Below are positions 23,579 through 36,000 of a stretch of 64,000 bases of DNA, in pieces (within the stretch, counting starts at the first letter, position 1; each line of letters starts with the position of its first letter). The notes under the pieces are model-generated. The model was not told the DNA's origin. It made no database searches and saw nothing but the letters and a program-made list of their open reading frames with translations. The translations under genes were made by a program, and so were the position numbers. The DNA comes from Dillenia suffruticosa (Eukaryota > Streptophyta > Magnoliopsida > Dilleniales > Dilleniaceae). The stretch is taken from the NCBI GenBank assembly GCA_033439265.1, contig JAVTVX010000010.1, forward strand, positions 2,852,001 through 2,916,000. The letters are read 5' to 3'.

Positions 23579-24781
23579 TATTCTTTGATAAATTTCGTAG
23601 CTACGAAAGTCGTTTGTAGAGATACCGGGTTGCCTGGATACGCTTCTGCAGGAGGTATCCACAAACGTCATATGTCTAATGGCTATATGCGCAACTGGTT
23701 GAACCCAATGTGAGGGGGAGGACGTGTGTGACGCCACCGTCTAGTATCGGGCGGGGTCCTATACACGATGATAAGCTAGCCCCAGCGAACTCATGGCCAA
23801 CGTCGGGGTAGAGAGCTACTTTTGAAAACTCTTTGCATAATAAAATCCCCGATGCACCTGTTCTTGATATGGTTGACTTTTGCCAGGATTCTTTCGGCTT
23901 GCTCTATGATCTACTTGATTTTAAATGGATGCATATATGTACGTTAACGTGTGAATGATTAAATGTGTTCATTTTAGCGAACATATCATGATTTACTACA
24001 AAATTTGAATTATTAGTTATGAATGATATTATTTGACACTCCAATATTCACCTACACTATTAGTACTTGAGATTAATCCCCTCACTCACTGGGTATCTTT
24101 CTTGATACTCACCCCTCTTCTTTTCTTCCTCAGACAGGATTATTGCGTTAGAGTGACGCTTCGGCTCTTGAGAAATTGGTAGTTTATTGGCGGATTTGAG
24201 TGTTTTTTGATAGTGAGATTTCAATTAAATTGAGATATGAGTTCTGCACTTTATTTTCGACCATATGAGGTCTTGACCTTGAGGTTTGTAGTTGATCGTG
24301 TATTTATTATGGGTCGACTGTATAATTTATGTATATTAAATTGCGAAACTTTCATATTTCATTTGAATTAAGGCAAATTGTAGTGTTTAAATGTTAAATT
24401 GAGAAAATTGATTGTAAATTGTATAAAACTTAGGTCCGCTTAGTGTGGCGGCTGCTCTTGCTCTAGTTGGGCATAACAGTAGAGGTCTGTGGCTAGGATT
24501 ATTGGTAATTTACATAGTCTGGCGTTGTTCTAGATGTCTGCTATGGTTGGTAGGTTGTTGTGAGGCCGGGATGACTATTTTATTTTATTTACAGGATAAT
24601 TTTAAATTATACAGATTTAAACAGATTTATTTGTACATGATAGACCTCCGATTTATGAGGAGATTCTGCCTGATTTTCTGTAAAAATACAGCCGGCATTC
24701 AGAGCAACGGGCGGCTGCTCACGACCTCAGTTCGGAGTGTGACACTATGTGCGAATTTAACCCTCATATAGGAGTGAGAGA

Positions 24782-25298
24782 TATTAGAAAATTGGGTGTG
24801 GATCCGCCCATGAGGATAGACCCAAAATCCAAAATCTATTTATTTGAAATTTGAATATGGAGAATAAAATGAGGGGAGTTTTTTTTTTTTTTTTTTTTGT
24901 TGAAAACTTCCCTCAACTCCCTCTCTCCTTAAACTCCCTCTCCTCTTTTCAATGTGTCAACTTCCTATTTTTCATATAAATGAATTAAAAGAAAATGAAA
25001 AGGGAAGGCGCAACATTCTTTTTGAATATGCATTCTTTTGAATATGAGAAAAGTGAGAATTCAAAATATAAATCCTTCTCACATTGGAAAGAAAGAATAA
25101 AGAGAGGGTTTTTTAAAGAATATTGATCATTCCAACAAAGGCATTTGGATTGCGAACTAAGAAGGTAATCCAATTTATGTGATACTTTTCTCGACCTAGA
25201 ATATTATTCGTCGAAAGAAGTAAGTAATTTTAATCCAATTAAGATCCAAAAATTTATGCTTGAGAAAATTATATTTGTCGGTGTATTTAAAACCTTCA
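24782..25298 (+). mobile_element. Degenerate solo LTR related to the LTR at 63134
   Basis: It starts TATTAGAAAATTGGG and ends AAAACCTTCA. It matches 63134-63650 along its whole length, including GGTCCGCCCATGAGG-like, AATTTGAATA and AGAGAGGGTTTTTT segments. No target duplication could be seen. It lacks the primer-binding site that follows the other copy, so it is a solo or truncated LTR. Confidence 0.7.
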
Positions 25299-26402
25299 AA
25301 ATTAGTAAATAATTGTCTTTCCTTAATTGCTGGAATAGTCGTGCAGTATTTCTTGCATCATTTTTTAATCTAATAAAAAAATAATTATCTCAATCCCATT
25401 TAAGGGGGCTGATCAACTAAACCCTTTGCTCTTCCTTCCCTTAAAGAGGATGAATCTAGGAAAGTAACAATCGTTGAATGTCTGATGATTTTTTACTTAT
25501 ATCAAAATCCTTACCACTATGTGAGTAATAAAAAGAGTATTTAGAATTTTTTTTAATGAGTTGGGCTATTTCAGTTTTTTTATATATTTTATAATGATCA
25601 AAACTTTAAAATATATTATAATTGCATGAATTTTGTTTTGTAATGAACATTTGAAATTTATTTAGTATTGAATATTTGAATCAGGAATTTTTCATTTTAA
25701 TTCTTAATTTATTATTTTGAATTTTTAATACTTTTGGGATAAATCACCAGTATACAGTAATCATATTGAAATCTACTAAATTTGATTTGAAATATTTTGA
25801 GCTATCAAGGGACAAATCTCTCTCGGTGTCTATTTTCTCCGAACACAAAACTTAAACATGATGTATACATTTTTTTAAGAGATACGGGTGCCTCGTTGGT
25901 TTTGAATTTCTATGTAAGTATATGTAAACACAATATTTAATGCTTTATACAAAACTCCCATGTAGAACATATTTCATACTAATAGCAAATTAGGACATCC
26001 AAAATGACGGAGACAATTATGATTGATCTAGCCCATGTGCATCTTTAGTAACCACCATTTTCTTTTCTTTTTTTATTTGTCTTCTCATTTCAATTATAAT
26101 ATTTCTCAATCAAGATAATAAATAAAAGAAAACAAAAATTTTGAAAATTCACAAAATTTTTCTATAAATGAGTATAAGTGATTTTTAACAATAGTTGCAA
26201 ATTTAATTAGAGAAAAGCCAAGTGGAGATTGTATCCAAACACCCTATATTGCCACATTTAGGAAAGTTGAGTTTAGACCAAACTAAGATGGCATTAGAGT
26301 TCCTCAGTACAACAAAAATATTGATATGGTGATACTCTTGGTTTTTCTTTTAACCGATTAGCGATGAAATATTTTTATGAAAAAATCTCATTTTTTTGAA
26401 AA
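25299..26402. other. AT-rich intergenic DNA
   Basis: No gene or RNA is recognised. Near 26353-26390 a short segment (CCGATTAGCGATGAAATATT) resembles CACTA subterminal repeats, so a relic of such an element may lie at the insertion site of Copia element B. Confidence 0.35.
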
Positions 26403-26413
26403 ATATTTGTTGA

Positions 26414-27669
26414 CACTACTAGAAAATAAGATATCAACGACAAAAATATCCGTCAATGACAGTAAAGATTCCATTGCTAAGGAGTATTAGTGACGAAAAT
26501 TTTCTATTGCTACTTTCATTGCTAAAAGTCTCATCGCTAAATATTACAAATGGAAGACCATCAATCGCTAAATTTTTAACAGATTGGCGATGAAATATTT
26601 TCGTCGCTAAACTTTTCGTCGCTAATCTATCACTGATTTCAAATAATATGTAAAACTATTAGCAACGGAATATTTTCATCACTAAAAATTTTATCGCCGA
26701 TAGTTTTACGTAATCCGCCAATGCTAGTGCGTTTGCCCACCCACCAGCGCTCCTGCCAACTCCCTACGCCCGTGCGTACTCCCACACCCACACCCGCCCT
26801 GCCTTCTTTTCTTTTCATCCTAAAAGTGTCATCACGTAGACTTGAACCTAGCCATGCAACGAGAGTTTGAGTTATAACAACCACTATGTCACAATGACAT
26901 TTTTTATCATCTTTGTTTTTGTTATTTTACTCTCACATTTTTTTAAGAATAATAAAATAATATAAAATGCTAATTTGTTATAAAATAATTAAATAATAAA
27001 ATGCTAACTTAAATAATAAAAGATTTAAAAAATAAAATAATAGTATTCTTTAAAAAATAAAATAAAATGCTAATTTAATATATTATAAAATAATAAATAT
27101 GATTTGTTAATATAAAATAATAAAATAAAATAAAAGTAAAATATAATATAATATCAAATGCTAATTAAAAAAATTAATTTTAACGATAAAAATTTTCTAT
27201 CATTAAAATTTCCGTCGTTGATCCATACTGATAATTTATATAGTTTTTGAAATTAGTGGGGGATTAATAATATAAATTTTTCGTCATTAAAAATTCTGTC
27301 GTTAATCTGTCGCTTACAGTTTTACATAGTTTCTGAAATTAGCGACAGATTAGTGATAAAAATTTTCAATCGCTAAAAATTCCGTCGTTAATCTGTTATT
27401 AATAGTATTACATAGTTTATTTTTTCTTTTTTTTACCCTAAACTAGTACACCGATGGATTAGCGATGGAAAAAAATCCATCACTAATTTCTGTCGCTAAT
27501 CTCTCGCTAAGTAATACTGTTTCTTTCGGTTGTGATCGATTAGCGATGAAAATTTTTTCATTACTAATCTCTCGATAATTTTTACCTTTTATATTCTGTG
27601 ACGTATGACGTTAATCTGTTATTATTTACAATGGAATTTTTTCATATGATACCATATTTTCTTGTAGTA
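26414..27669. mobile_element. CACTA element, non-autonomous, in the 5' LTR of element B
   Basis: It runs from CACTACTAGAAAATA to TTTTCTTGTAGTA with 3-bp duplications TGA on both sides (26411-26413 and 27670-27672). Subterminal repeats such as TTAGCGACGAAA and TCGTCGCTAA occur in both orientations near the ends, many with CpG-to-TpG/CpA changes. The middle (26930-27180) is AT-rich ATAATAAAATAAAA. A tRNA-like module and a GC-rich patch lie at 26690-26890. There is no transposase. Confidence 0.9.
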
Positions 27670-27789
27670 TGAGCAAAATAGATTTTGATGATAGTTAGAG
27701 ATAATTAAAATTGAATTAAGTTAATTAATTGAAGTTCTAACAAAATAGGAAAAATGTTAAAATTAAAGTTAACTTAGGGAAGCCAACTT

Positions 27790-29990
27790 GCTTATTTAAG
27801 AAGTCGACAAACATGATTAGAATATGTAAATTTGATATCTCATGTCGACTTTCACATATATCAAGTCAACTTGTAGAATGACAAGTCAACTCCATCCTAA
27901 CCTTAAGTCGACTTACAGTTCTAGAATTTGAAATTTGGCTAAGTTTATAACATATCACTATTAGAAAATGGACTTTTAGTGATGGAAAATTACCGACAGA
28001 TTTTTTTCCATTGGTAATAGCGACGGAATAGCAACGGATTACCGATAGAAATTTAAACGTCGGATTTTGTATATTTTTTATTTTTTTATTTTTTTAATTT
28101 TAATTTTGTTTGTAAAGCTATCAGTTACATATTACCGACGGATTTTTAAATTTTTTTAAATTTTTAAATTTTTTAAATTTTAATTTTTTGTAAACCCATC
28201 AGCGAAGAATTACCGATAGATTATTGACGGAAAAATTAGTGATGGATTACCGACGGAAAAATTAACGACGGATTACCGACGGATTAGCGATGGATTATTT
28301 TAAATTTTTAATATTTTTTTAATATTTTTAATATTTTTAATATTTTATTTAATATAATTATTTTTATTTTTATTTTATTTTGTAGAAGGATAATATTATT
28401 TTATTTTTTAAAATTTTTTATTATTTTATTTTAAGCTAAAATAAAATTATTTCATTATTTTATAAAAAATTGTAATTTTATATTATTTTATTATTATTAA
28501 AAAATTATAATTTTTAAATTTTTTATTAATTATTTTTATTTTATTTTTAATTTTATTTTATTTTGTCAAAATATAATATTATTTTATTTTAAAAAAATTT
28601 TTATTATTTTATTTTAAGCTTAAACCTTATTATTTTATTATTTTATAATAAATTATCAATTTATATTATTTTATTATTAATAAAAAATATGAAGTAAAGA
28701 TAATAAAGAAAAAAGGAGTATAGAGATAAATGTAAGTTTGGTCTGATAGTTTTGTTCCTTATTGTGTTTCACGTGTCCAAGGCGGAGACATATTGTAGGC
28801 ATTTTACATAGACTAAAGCAAGTAGGCGGGCAGGTCGGGTGGGGGTGGCGTGCGTAAGGATTTTTTTGAAATTTTTTAAAAAAAATTTTTTATCAGCGAC
28901 GGAATTTAACGACGGATATTTTAGCCATGAAAAATTTTCGTCGCTAATACAGATTTTTTTGAAATTTTTAAAAAAATTTTTTTTATTAGCAACAGAATTT
29001 AACGATGGATATTTTTAGCCATGAAAAATTTTCGTCGCTAATCCGTCATTGATATCAGCGACGGATAAAATTCTGTTGGTAAAAATTAGTATTGTCGTTT
29101 TTAGTGACGGATTTTTTTTGTCGCTAATACCCTTTAGCGACAGATGTTGGACTTTTAGCAACAGAAATTTTCCTCGCTGATGCCGTGTTTTCTGGTAGTG
29201 CATCAAGTCGTCTTAAGGAATATAGGACTCTGAATTTTGAGTCTGCACATAATCAAGTCAACCTGCCCAACTAACATGTCGACCTGAACTTCAAGATTGC
29301 AAAAATTATAAGTCGACTCACACTTAGAACAAACCAACCTATCAGATATGAGTTTTAGAAATCTAGTCTATAATTTAAGTAAGTTGACTTATTAGGAATA
29401 CATGTCAACTTGAACGACTTGTATTGAAAATTTGTCTAAGTATAGAAAAGCATAAGTCTACTTGAGAAAACTAACGAGTCAACTTGAGAAAACAGGGTCA
29501 TAGAAGTTCATTCTGCAATTTAGTTGAGTCAACTTATATACTATGCAAGTTGACAAGAACCCACGATGAACTAATATCAAGTCAACCTGATAAAACATTG
29601 AGTCGACCTGATCCAAAAGAAAATAAGTACACAAGTCGACTCAATCAAAGTAAGTTGATCTAAGAGATCAAACTCATAGAAACTGGTCTCTATAACATTA
29701 GTAAGTCGACCCAAGAATAGAATAAGTCGACCTGAGACCATATTATGTCGACTCAACAAATTTGTAAGTTGACTTGCATTGTATTCAAGCCAACTCATGA
29801 CCAAACCAAGAAGACCTACCTCTTACAACATGAACACATTCAAGTCGACCTATGTTTCTACGAAGTCAACGTGAACAATGTGCAAATCACAAAGAGAAGT
29901 TGACCTGAGCTTTTGACAAGTCGACAAATAATTCAAAACTCAAAATTAAGTCGAATCAAATCTCCAACAAGTCGACATCATGTGAGTAAT
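27790..29990. repeat. GTCGAC array of the element B 5' LTR (interrupted by a CACTA)
   Basis: AAGTCGACTT, AAGTCAACTTG, AAGTTGACTT and CGACCTG words recur at 20-40-bp spacing in 27790-27950 and 29205-29990. The parts line up with 38500-39420 of the 3' LTR. Confidence 0.85.
27956..29200. mobile_element. CACTA element, non-autonomous, second insertion in the same LTR
   Basis: It runs from CACTATTAGAAAATG to TTTTCTGGTAGTG, with duplications TAT on the left and CAT on the right. The uninterrupted 3' LTR reads AACATATCAAGTT at 38660, so the empty site confirms the boundaries and one mutation in the right copy. Subterminal GACGGATTACCGACGGA-type repeats and an AT-rich middle are present, and a GC-rich patch at 28780-28850. 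There is no coding capacity. Confidence 0.9.
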
Positions 29991-30646
29991 GTACAAATTG
30001 TTCAGAAAAGCTATTTTGAATTTAATGAAAAAACATAACTAGTGATGCATTCAATGTCTGTAAAAGCTCTCCAATGGCTAAAATCATCTTCATTGGCATA
30101 AATATAACTACAGGAGCTTGAGGAACGTGATTGAAGTACAGAGAGATAGAGAGAGCAATCTTTATTCAAAACCTCCATGCTTTGTTTTCTAAAACATTTT
30201 TCTTGTTGTTCATTCACGATTGTAAGTGGGAGTCGTGAACCTTATTTTGAAGCATATTGAAGTTTACTCTTAGTTTTAAAGGATCGAAAATGTTGTCTTC
30301 TGATTTACAATCAAAGTCTATATTTTTAAAGTAGTGTGAGTAAGTGTGGTTGTTTTGTGGTAGGCAAGTGTAAGTGTTTGGAAAAACACTTGTAAGGTTG
30401 GCTAACACCCGTGAAGCTAGTGCGTTAACTATTGTTGATAGTGGATTTGAAAATCCAAGTACAGCCTAGGAGTAAATGTACACTATGAAGGTAGAACTGC
30501 TATAAAATTCTGTGTTTTCTGTCCCCTTCACTTTCTTCATTGATTTTTCTTGGTACAATTGATTTTCTTTAAACACCCAAAGTAGCCAAAGTTTTAAATA
30601 ACCTATTTATCTCCCCCTCTAAGTTATTACATTAAGTGTCAACGAG

Positions 30647-30660
30647 TGGTATCAGAATAG
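30647..30660 (+). promoter_or_regulatory. Primer-binding site of element B
   Basis: TGGTATCAGAATAG lies two bases after the 5' LTR. It matches the initiator methionine tRNA site TGGTATCAGAGC apart from the last bases. Confidence 0.8.
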
Positions 30661-30689
30661 GTGTCTAGGAAATAGTCCAATGACTTTTA

Positions 30690-31790
30690 GATTTAACAAT
30701 CCATTCTATGGTTCATAACAACACAGACGGCATTCCTACAGTTGCCCTTTTAAGCAAATTGCAAAGCTATGAACCTACTTTATCTGGCTTTAAGCATCTC
30801 CGAATATAACAGAGTTTCTTCATGTATAGCAGCCACAGATATTTAGGAAAAGTTAAAAGCAACATATGAAGGAACTGATCAAATAAGAAAAAGCAAAATT
30901 CGGATGTTTAAGCAAGAATATGCAGCATTCAAGATGAAGGAAGGAGAAACGATGAGAGAAATGCTAACTCATTTCAACACTATCATAAATGAGCTAAGGC
31001 TACTAGGAAAATGAGTTCCTAAAGAAGACATGTTGGATAAGATTCTCCGGTGTACACCTAAAGCTGAATCAAAGAATTTGGAAACTCTTTCTATGGATCA
31101 ATTAGTGGGAACTCTATCACCTATGAGATGAAAATGAACTCTCAATCCCAATCAACTTCAATGAAAACTAAAGGAAAAGCAATTGAGGAAAATAAGAGGA
31201 AGATGAATTAGATGCTTTGAATGTAAGAAGTTAAGGCATATCAAAGCAGAGTGTCCCCAATTAAAGAAGGAAAGAAAGTATGAGACGAAGTTTGAAAAGA
31301 AGGAAAAGCAAAAGCAGGCATTGGTGGCTTGGAGTGACTCAGAGTCAAGCTTGGCTGAAGAGGATGCCACCGAGGAACAAGGCAACATTTGCTTCATGGC
31401 TTTAGAAGATAAGAAAGATAATGAGGTATATTTTTCTAACTCCGACTTTGATAATGATTTAGATGATATAATAATTGAGGCACTAGGAGACTTAAAAAGG
31501 TCTAAAAAGAGCAATATTGAATGTACAAAGACCTTAAGTGATCTAAAAAAGAGGATAAACAAGATACAAAAGGAAAATGAAGAATTTAGAAATGAGAATG
31601 ATGTTCTCAAATATGAGAACAAAGAATTGCATGATCAAATATATGAGAACTCTGGGATAAATATAAATGCTCCTCAAAATGACCCAAAATTGACAAAAGA
31701 ATTGAGGAAGAAAAAGAAAAGAAGAAGAGACTTAGTTATCTACTACATAAATTTATACAAGGCCAAGAGAAATTGGACCTCATGCTAAGT
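30690..31790 (+). pseudogene. Gag of Copia element B (UBN2 type, CCHC knuckle, coiled-coil tail)
   Basis: One frame reads EKLKATYEGTDQIRKSKIRM, then MREMLTHFNTIINELRLLGK, a TGA stop at about 31014, then MLDKILRCTPKAESKNLETL. The zinc knuckle CFECKKLRHIKAEC (CX2CX4HX4C) is at about 31213-31254. An open stretch of 155 codons (31321-31788) encodes an acidic, Glu/Lys-rich coiled-coil tail. At least one nonsense change and several frame breaks make it non-functional. Confidence 0.85.
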
Positions 31791-32129
31791 GCATAGTGTA
31801 TGGTCTATAACAAGGCTGGTTTTGGGTATAATCCAATGAATACACAATAGAAACAATATAATTTCTTTGTCCCTAGCATGAAGAATGAACATGTAGCTCA
31901 ATCATGTAGATGGAAGAAAAAAGGTAATGTCATTTACCAAAATCACAAAAGAAATGTAATGAAATATTTTAATGATATCTCTAAAATTGAGCATAAAGTA
32001 AAGACATCATCACAAAGACAAGGAACATTAATATGCGTACCTAAAAATTCTTTGAACACTAATATTGGCAGACCCAAAAAAATATGGGTACCAAACGCCA
32101 TAATGTGAATATTTGCTTTTGTATAGATA

Positions 32130-32410
32130 TGTCTTCATTCCAAAAGTTTCAAAAGCCGGTGGTTTCTAGACAGTGACTGCTCTCAACACACAATAGGGGA
32201 GGTTACACACTTTCGCTCATTGAAAAAGAAGCAAGGAAGTAAGGTTATCTTTGGAGACATCTCAAAGGAGTCAATCATTAGTGTTAACAACATAGATAAC
32301 TCATCAACTAAAATTGAACATGTTTTATTTGTAAAAGTTTTAAAATATAATTTAGTCAATTATGTGATAAGGGATATATTGTTATATTTAATTGCATTGC
32401 ATGCTTAGTT
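32130..32410 (+). pseudogene. Aspartic protease of element B
   Basis: WFLDSDCSQHTIG at about 32158 is the Copia protease active site, in which the canonical DSG now reads DSD. It is followed by KKKQGSKVIFGDISKESI and further decayed sequence to 32408. Confidence 0.75.
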
Positions 32411-32489
32411 ATACATAAGCAATCCAATAGAGTTAGATTTAAAGGTTTTAGAGAGGGAAACATCTATATGATATACTTGGATGACATAG

Positions 32490-33595
32490 GAATGAAGAAG
32501 CATATTTAATGGCTCTAGATGTAAATAATTTCTGGTTGTGGCATAAGAGATTAGGGCATACTAATATGAACCAAATATCTAGACTAAGAGAAAAGGATTT
32601 AGTTAGAGGCTTGTCAATCTCAAATTTGAAAAGAATAGGTTGTGTGATGCTTACATGAAAGGCAGGCATATAAGAACTTCTTTCAAGTCTAAAAATGAAG
32701 TATCTATCTCTAGACCTTTAGAACTTCTTCATATGGACTTGTTTGGTCTAACTAGAACTCAAAACCTAAGAGAAAAATACTATGGTTTTGTAATTATAAA
32801 TCACTATTCTAGGTATACTTGGGTAATATTCTTAACAAAGAAAGAAGAAACTAGTGGCTTATTTATTAAGTTTTGTAAAAAGGTTCAAAATGAGAATAAA
32901 TGTCATGTCTTGAGAATTAGAAGTGGTTATGGTAAAGAGTTTGAAAATAGAATCATACAAGAGTTTTGTGAAGAACATGAAATAGAGAACAATTTTTCTG
33001 TGTCTAGAACTACATAACAAAATGGTGTTGTAAAAAGAAAAAATAGGATATTAGAAGAGATGGCTAGGACTATATCATGTGAACATAGTCTACCAAAATA
33101 CTTTTGAGCTAAAGTTGTCAATACGGCCTGCTACATATTGAATAAGGTCTCGACAAGGTCAATTCTCAACAAAACTCCTTTTATGTTGTTCAAGGGGAAG
33201 AAACCTAAGATTAACTACTTTCACATCTTTGGATGCAAATGTTTTATTTTCAATAATGATAAGGACGATCTAGGAAAATTTGATATAAAAAGTGATGAAG
33301 GAATTTTTTTTAGGATATTTAACCACTAGTAGGGCTTATAGAGTTTACAATAAAAGAATCATGATGGTTGGAGAATCAATTCATGTTGAGTTTGATGAAT
33401 ATGATGATCCTAAGAAAAATGTTATGGATGGAGAAGATAATGAAATAAATTTGTTTGATCAACCATCTCAAAAGATAGTGTATCAAGAATATTTAGAGAA
33501 AGGTAAGGAAAAAGATGATCTAAAGATGAGAAAGAGATACCAGAAGATAAATTATCCAATTCTCAAAAGGAATCTAAATATCATAGCTTAAGGAA
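32490..33595 (+). pseudogene. Integrase of Copia element B
   Basis: It starts with the pre-integrase motif LWHKRLGHTNMNQISRL (about 32535). The core continues ELLHMDLFG, GFVIINHYSRYTWV, RIRSGYGKEF and, after a stop, QNGVVKRKNRI, ACYILNKVSTRSI and FHIFGCKCF. The second catalytic Asp (usually SDHG/SDNG) is changed to SGYG, and the Glu of VVERKNR is Lys, so two of three catalytic residues are lost. A stop follows SRTT at about 33014. An acidic linker (33361-33590) follows. Confidence 0.85.
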
Positions 33596-33679
33596 GAGTG
33601 TAAATATTGAAAGTGTGATTGGGGCCTTAGACAAAAGAGTTAGAATTAGATCTGTACTATAAAATCAACATGAATTTGT

Positions 33680-34570
33680 AACATTTATCTCCCGAATAAA
33701 GCCTAAAAAAATTAATGAGGTTTTTGATGATGAAAATTGGATATTAGCAATACAAGAAGAACTAAATCAATTTACAAGAAACAATATATGGGAGATAGTT
33801 CGTAGACCTAAAGAGCAATTAATAATAGATACTAAATGGGTGTTTAAGAGCAAATTAGATGAATATTGTATAATCACTAGAAATAAAACAAAACTAGTAG
33901 CACAAAGGTATAGTCAAGAAGAAAAAATAAATTAAGATGAAACGCATACCTCGGCAGCTAGATTATAAGTCATTAGGATGCTCCTAGCCTTTACTTGTTT
34001 TATAAATTTTAAATTATATCAAATGGATATGAAAAATGTCTTCTTAAATGGAACCATAAATGAGTTAGTCTTTGTAAAACAATCTCTCGGATTTAAAAAC
34101 CCAAAATTTCTTAATCATATGTGCAAATTGAACAAAACTTTATACGAGTTAAACTAAACTCAACATCTTCTTAATTGAAAATGATTTTGAGAGAAGAAAA
34201 GTTGACACAACCTTATTTATTAATAGAAAAGGCAAAGAAATATTAATTATACAAATTTATGTATTCGACATAGTATTTGAAGCAACCAATGAGGAACTTT
34301 GCAAAAAATTTGCTGAGTCTATCCAAGTCGAGTTTGAGATGAGTATGATGGGAGATTTAAATTATTTATTAGGGTTGCAAATCAAACAAAAACAAAAGGA
34401 GATATTTATAAATCAATCCAAATTTACTAAAAATTTAATCATGAAATTTGGATTTGATGAAGTCAAGGGGTATGTCACTGCTATGAATATTTCAATTAAA
34501 TTAGATAAAGATGAAAAAGGAAAAGAAGTGTATCAAAAGCTATATAGAAGCATGATTTGCTCTCTACAAT
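33680..34570 (+). pseudogene. Reverse transcriptase of Copia element B
   Basis: Recognisable parts are TKWVFKSKLDEYC (about 33830), LYQMDMKNVFLNGTINE (about 34015), and a YVDD box that reads YVFD (about 34260). The open stretch 34339-34575 has MGDLNYLLGLQIKQ. Frameshifts and stops occur near 33935 and 34150. Confidence 0.85.
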
Positions 34571-34575
34571 CTTAA

Positions 34576-35282
34576 CTGTATCTAGACCAGATATTTTATA
34601 TAACGTATACTTATATGCTAGATTCCAATCAAATCTCAAAGAGTCACATTTAGATGCAGTCAAAAGGATTTTGAGATATTTGAAGGATACATGCAATCTA
34701 AAATTGTAGTATGATAAGAATTCATCAATTGATTTGCACGGATATTTAAATGCAAACTTTGTTGGTTGTAGACTAGATAGAAAGAGTACAAATGGCATTT
34801 ATCAATTCTTTGAGAGTATGCCAGTGTCATGGTCCTCTAAGAAACAAAATAGTGTTGCTACCTCAACCATAGAAGTATAATATATGACTACAGGGCAATG
34901 TTGTGCTCAAATTCTATGGATCAAATATCAGCTTGAGGATTATGGACTAAACTTTGAAAACATACCAATCAAAGTAGACAATACTAGTGTTATAAATTTA
35001 ACAAAAAATCCAGTCCATCACTCTAGAACTAGGCATATTGAGGTTAGTCATCATTTCATTAAAGATCATGTGTCTAAGAAGGATATAATTCTAGAATATA
35101 TAGAAACTAAAAAACAAATTACTAATATTTTCACCAAACTATTGGATAGAGATCATGTGTCTAAGAAGGATATAATTCTAGAATATATAGAAACTAAAAA
35201 ACAAATTACTAATATTTTCACCAAACTATTGGATAGAGAAAGATTTTGTAATTTAAAAAGAGAATTGAGAATGATGGATTGA
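34576..35282 (+). pseudogene. RNase H of Copia element B with an 87-bp internal duplication
   Basis: SRPDILYNVYLYARFQSN (34580), RILRYLKDTCNL, CRLDRKSTNGIYQF and VSWSSKKQNSVATSTIE lead into the open stretch 34884-35282. That reads IKVDNTSVINLTKNPVHHSR, then HIEVSHHFIKDHVSKKDI. An exact 87-bp (29-codon) tandem duplication at 35064-35237 repeats the segment from DHVSKKDIIL to FTKLLDR in frame. Confidence 0.85.
35064..35237 (+). repeat. Perfect 87-bp tandem duplication inside RNase H
   Basis: Copies start at GATCATGTGTCTAAG at 35064 and 35151 and appear identical. The length is a multiple of three, so the frame is kept. Confidence 0.93.
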
Positions 35283-35389
35283 ATTCACGATTGAATTCAC
35301 AAACTTTAGATATTTAAAATTGAAAAAAAATGCATGCTTGAAACAGTTAGGTAAGACTATAAATATAACTTTAGAAAAATCTTAGAATT

Positions 35390-36000
35390 TAACAAGCTAT
35401 CTCAATTTACTAAGAGATAAGTCAATTTATAGAAAAGATAAGCCGACTTATAGTTTGATCTTTAGGAAAATTGTGTGTGTGAGTCAACTTATAAAATGCA
35501 TAAGTTGACTTGAGCTTATGAGAATCGACTCATGTATAGCATAAGTCGACCATACAAATATGCTTTAGTGGAAGAGAATTCAACTTACATATTATACGAG
35601 TTGATCTACTAATTTCAAGACTCAGAACTAAGTTCTGAAAACAAGGCAAGTCGACTTGCTAAAACAAGTTGACCCATGAAAATCACAGTTCAGAATGTTT
35701 TCTTTGAAAAATTAATCAAGTTGACTTATGAAAAAAGTAAGTCAACCCATGAACTAAGACTTGCATAATCCAAGTAGACTTATTCAGTATATAATTCGAC
35801 CTGCGAAATCCAAAACACAGAAAAAGTTTATGAAAAATAACTAAATCAACTTGATTGTTCATTAAGTCGACTTGGATATGCTCAGAATAGGGTTTCATTA
35901 TAAGCAAGTCAACCTACAATAAATGCAAACCGACCTACATGAATAAACAAGTTGACTCGTGTTTCAAACAAGTCGACTCATGTGGCTTATAATTCAAAAC
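35390..36000. repeat. GTCGAC array of element B between pol and extra ORF
   Basis: About twenty or more AAGTCGACTTG, AAGTTGACTTA, AAGTCAACC words at irregular spacing. It is the same class as the arrays in the LTRs and in element A. Confidence 0.85.

Larger units (their letters stand above)
21845..24744 (+). mobile_element. Solo LTR, Tekay/Del-like Ty3/gypsy type (2900 bp)
   Basis: It begins TGTAACACCGACACTG and ends GGAGTGTGACA, flanked by an exact duplication CTATG (21840-21844 and 24745-24749). It has no gag or pol. Inside are a CT-rich tract (22125-22350), a very GC-rich section with a 16-bp minisatellite (22590-22790), a splice-donor-like GTAGGTAATTG just after the GC-rich part, and a 36-bp direct repeat at 23502-23578. 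Open frames on both strands over 22129-22822 are products of the GC-rich repeats and not genes. It is related in type to the LTR at 11076-13923 but clearly a different family. Confidence 0.88.
26408..30644 (+). repeat. 5' LTR of Copia element B, carrying two CACTA elements
   Basis: The first six bases TGTTGA (26408-26413) are separated from GCAAAATAGATTTT (27673) by a CACTA element; the 3' LTR has TGTTGAGTAAAATAG uninterrupted. The second CACTA interrupts at 27956. The LTR ends GTGTCAACG at 30644 where the partner ends GTGTCAACA. The rest matches 38404-40077 throughout. Confidence 0.9.

Noticed and set aside
31158..31622. 154-codon minus-strand open frame with Phe/Ser-rich product
   Set aside because: Antisense shadow of the Lys/Glu-rich gag tail of element B.
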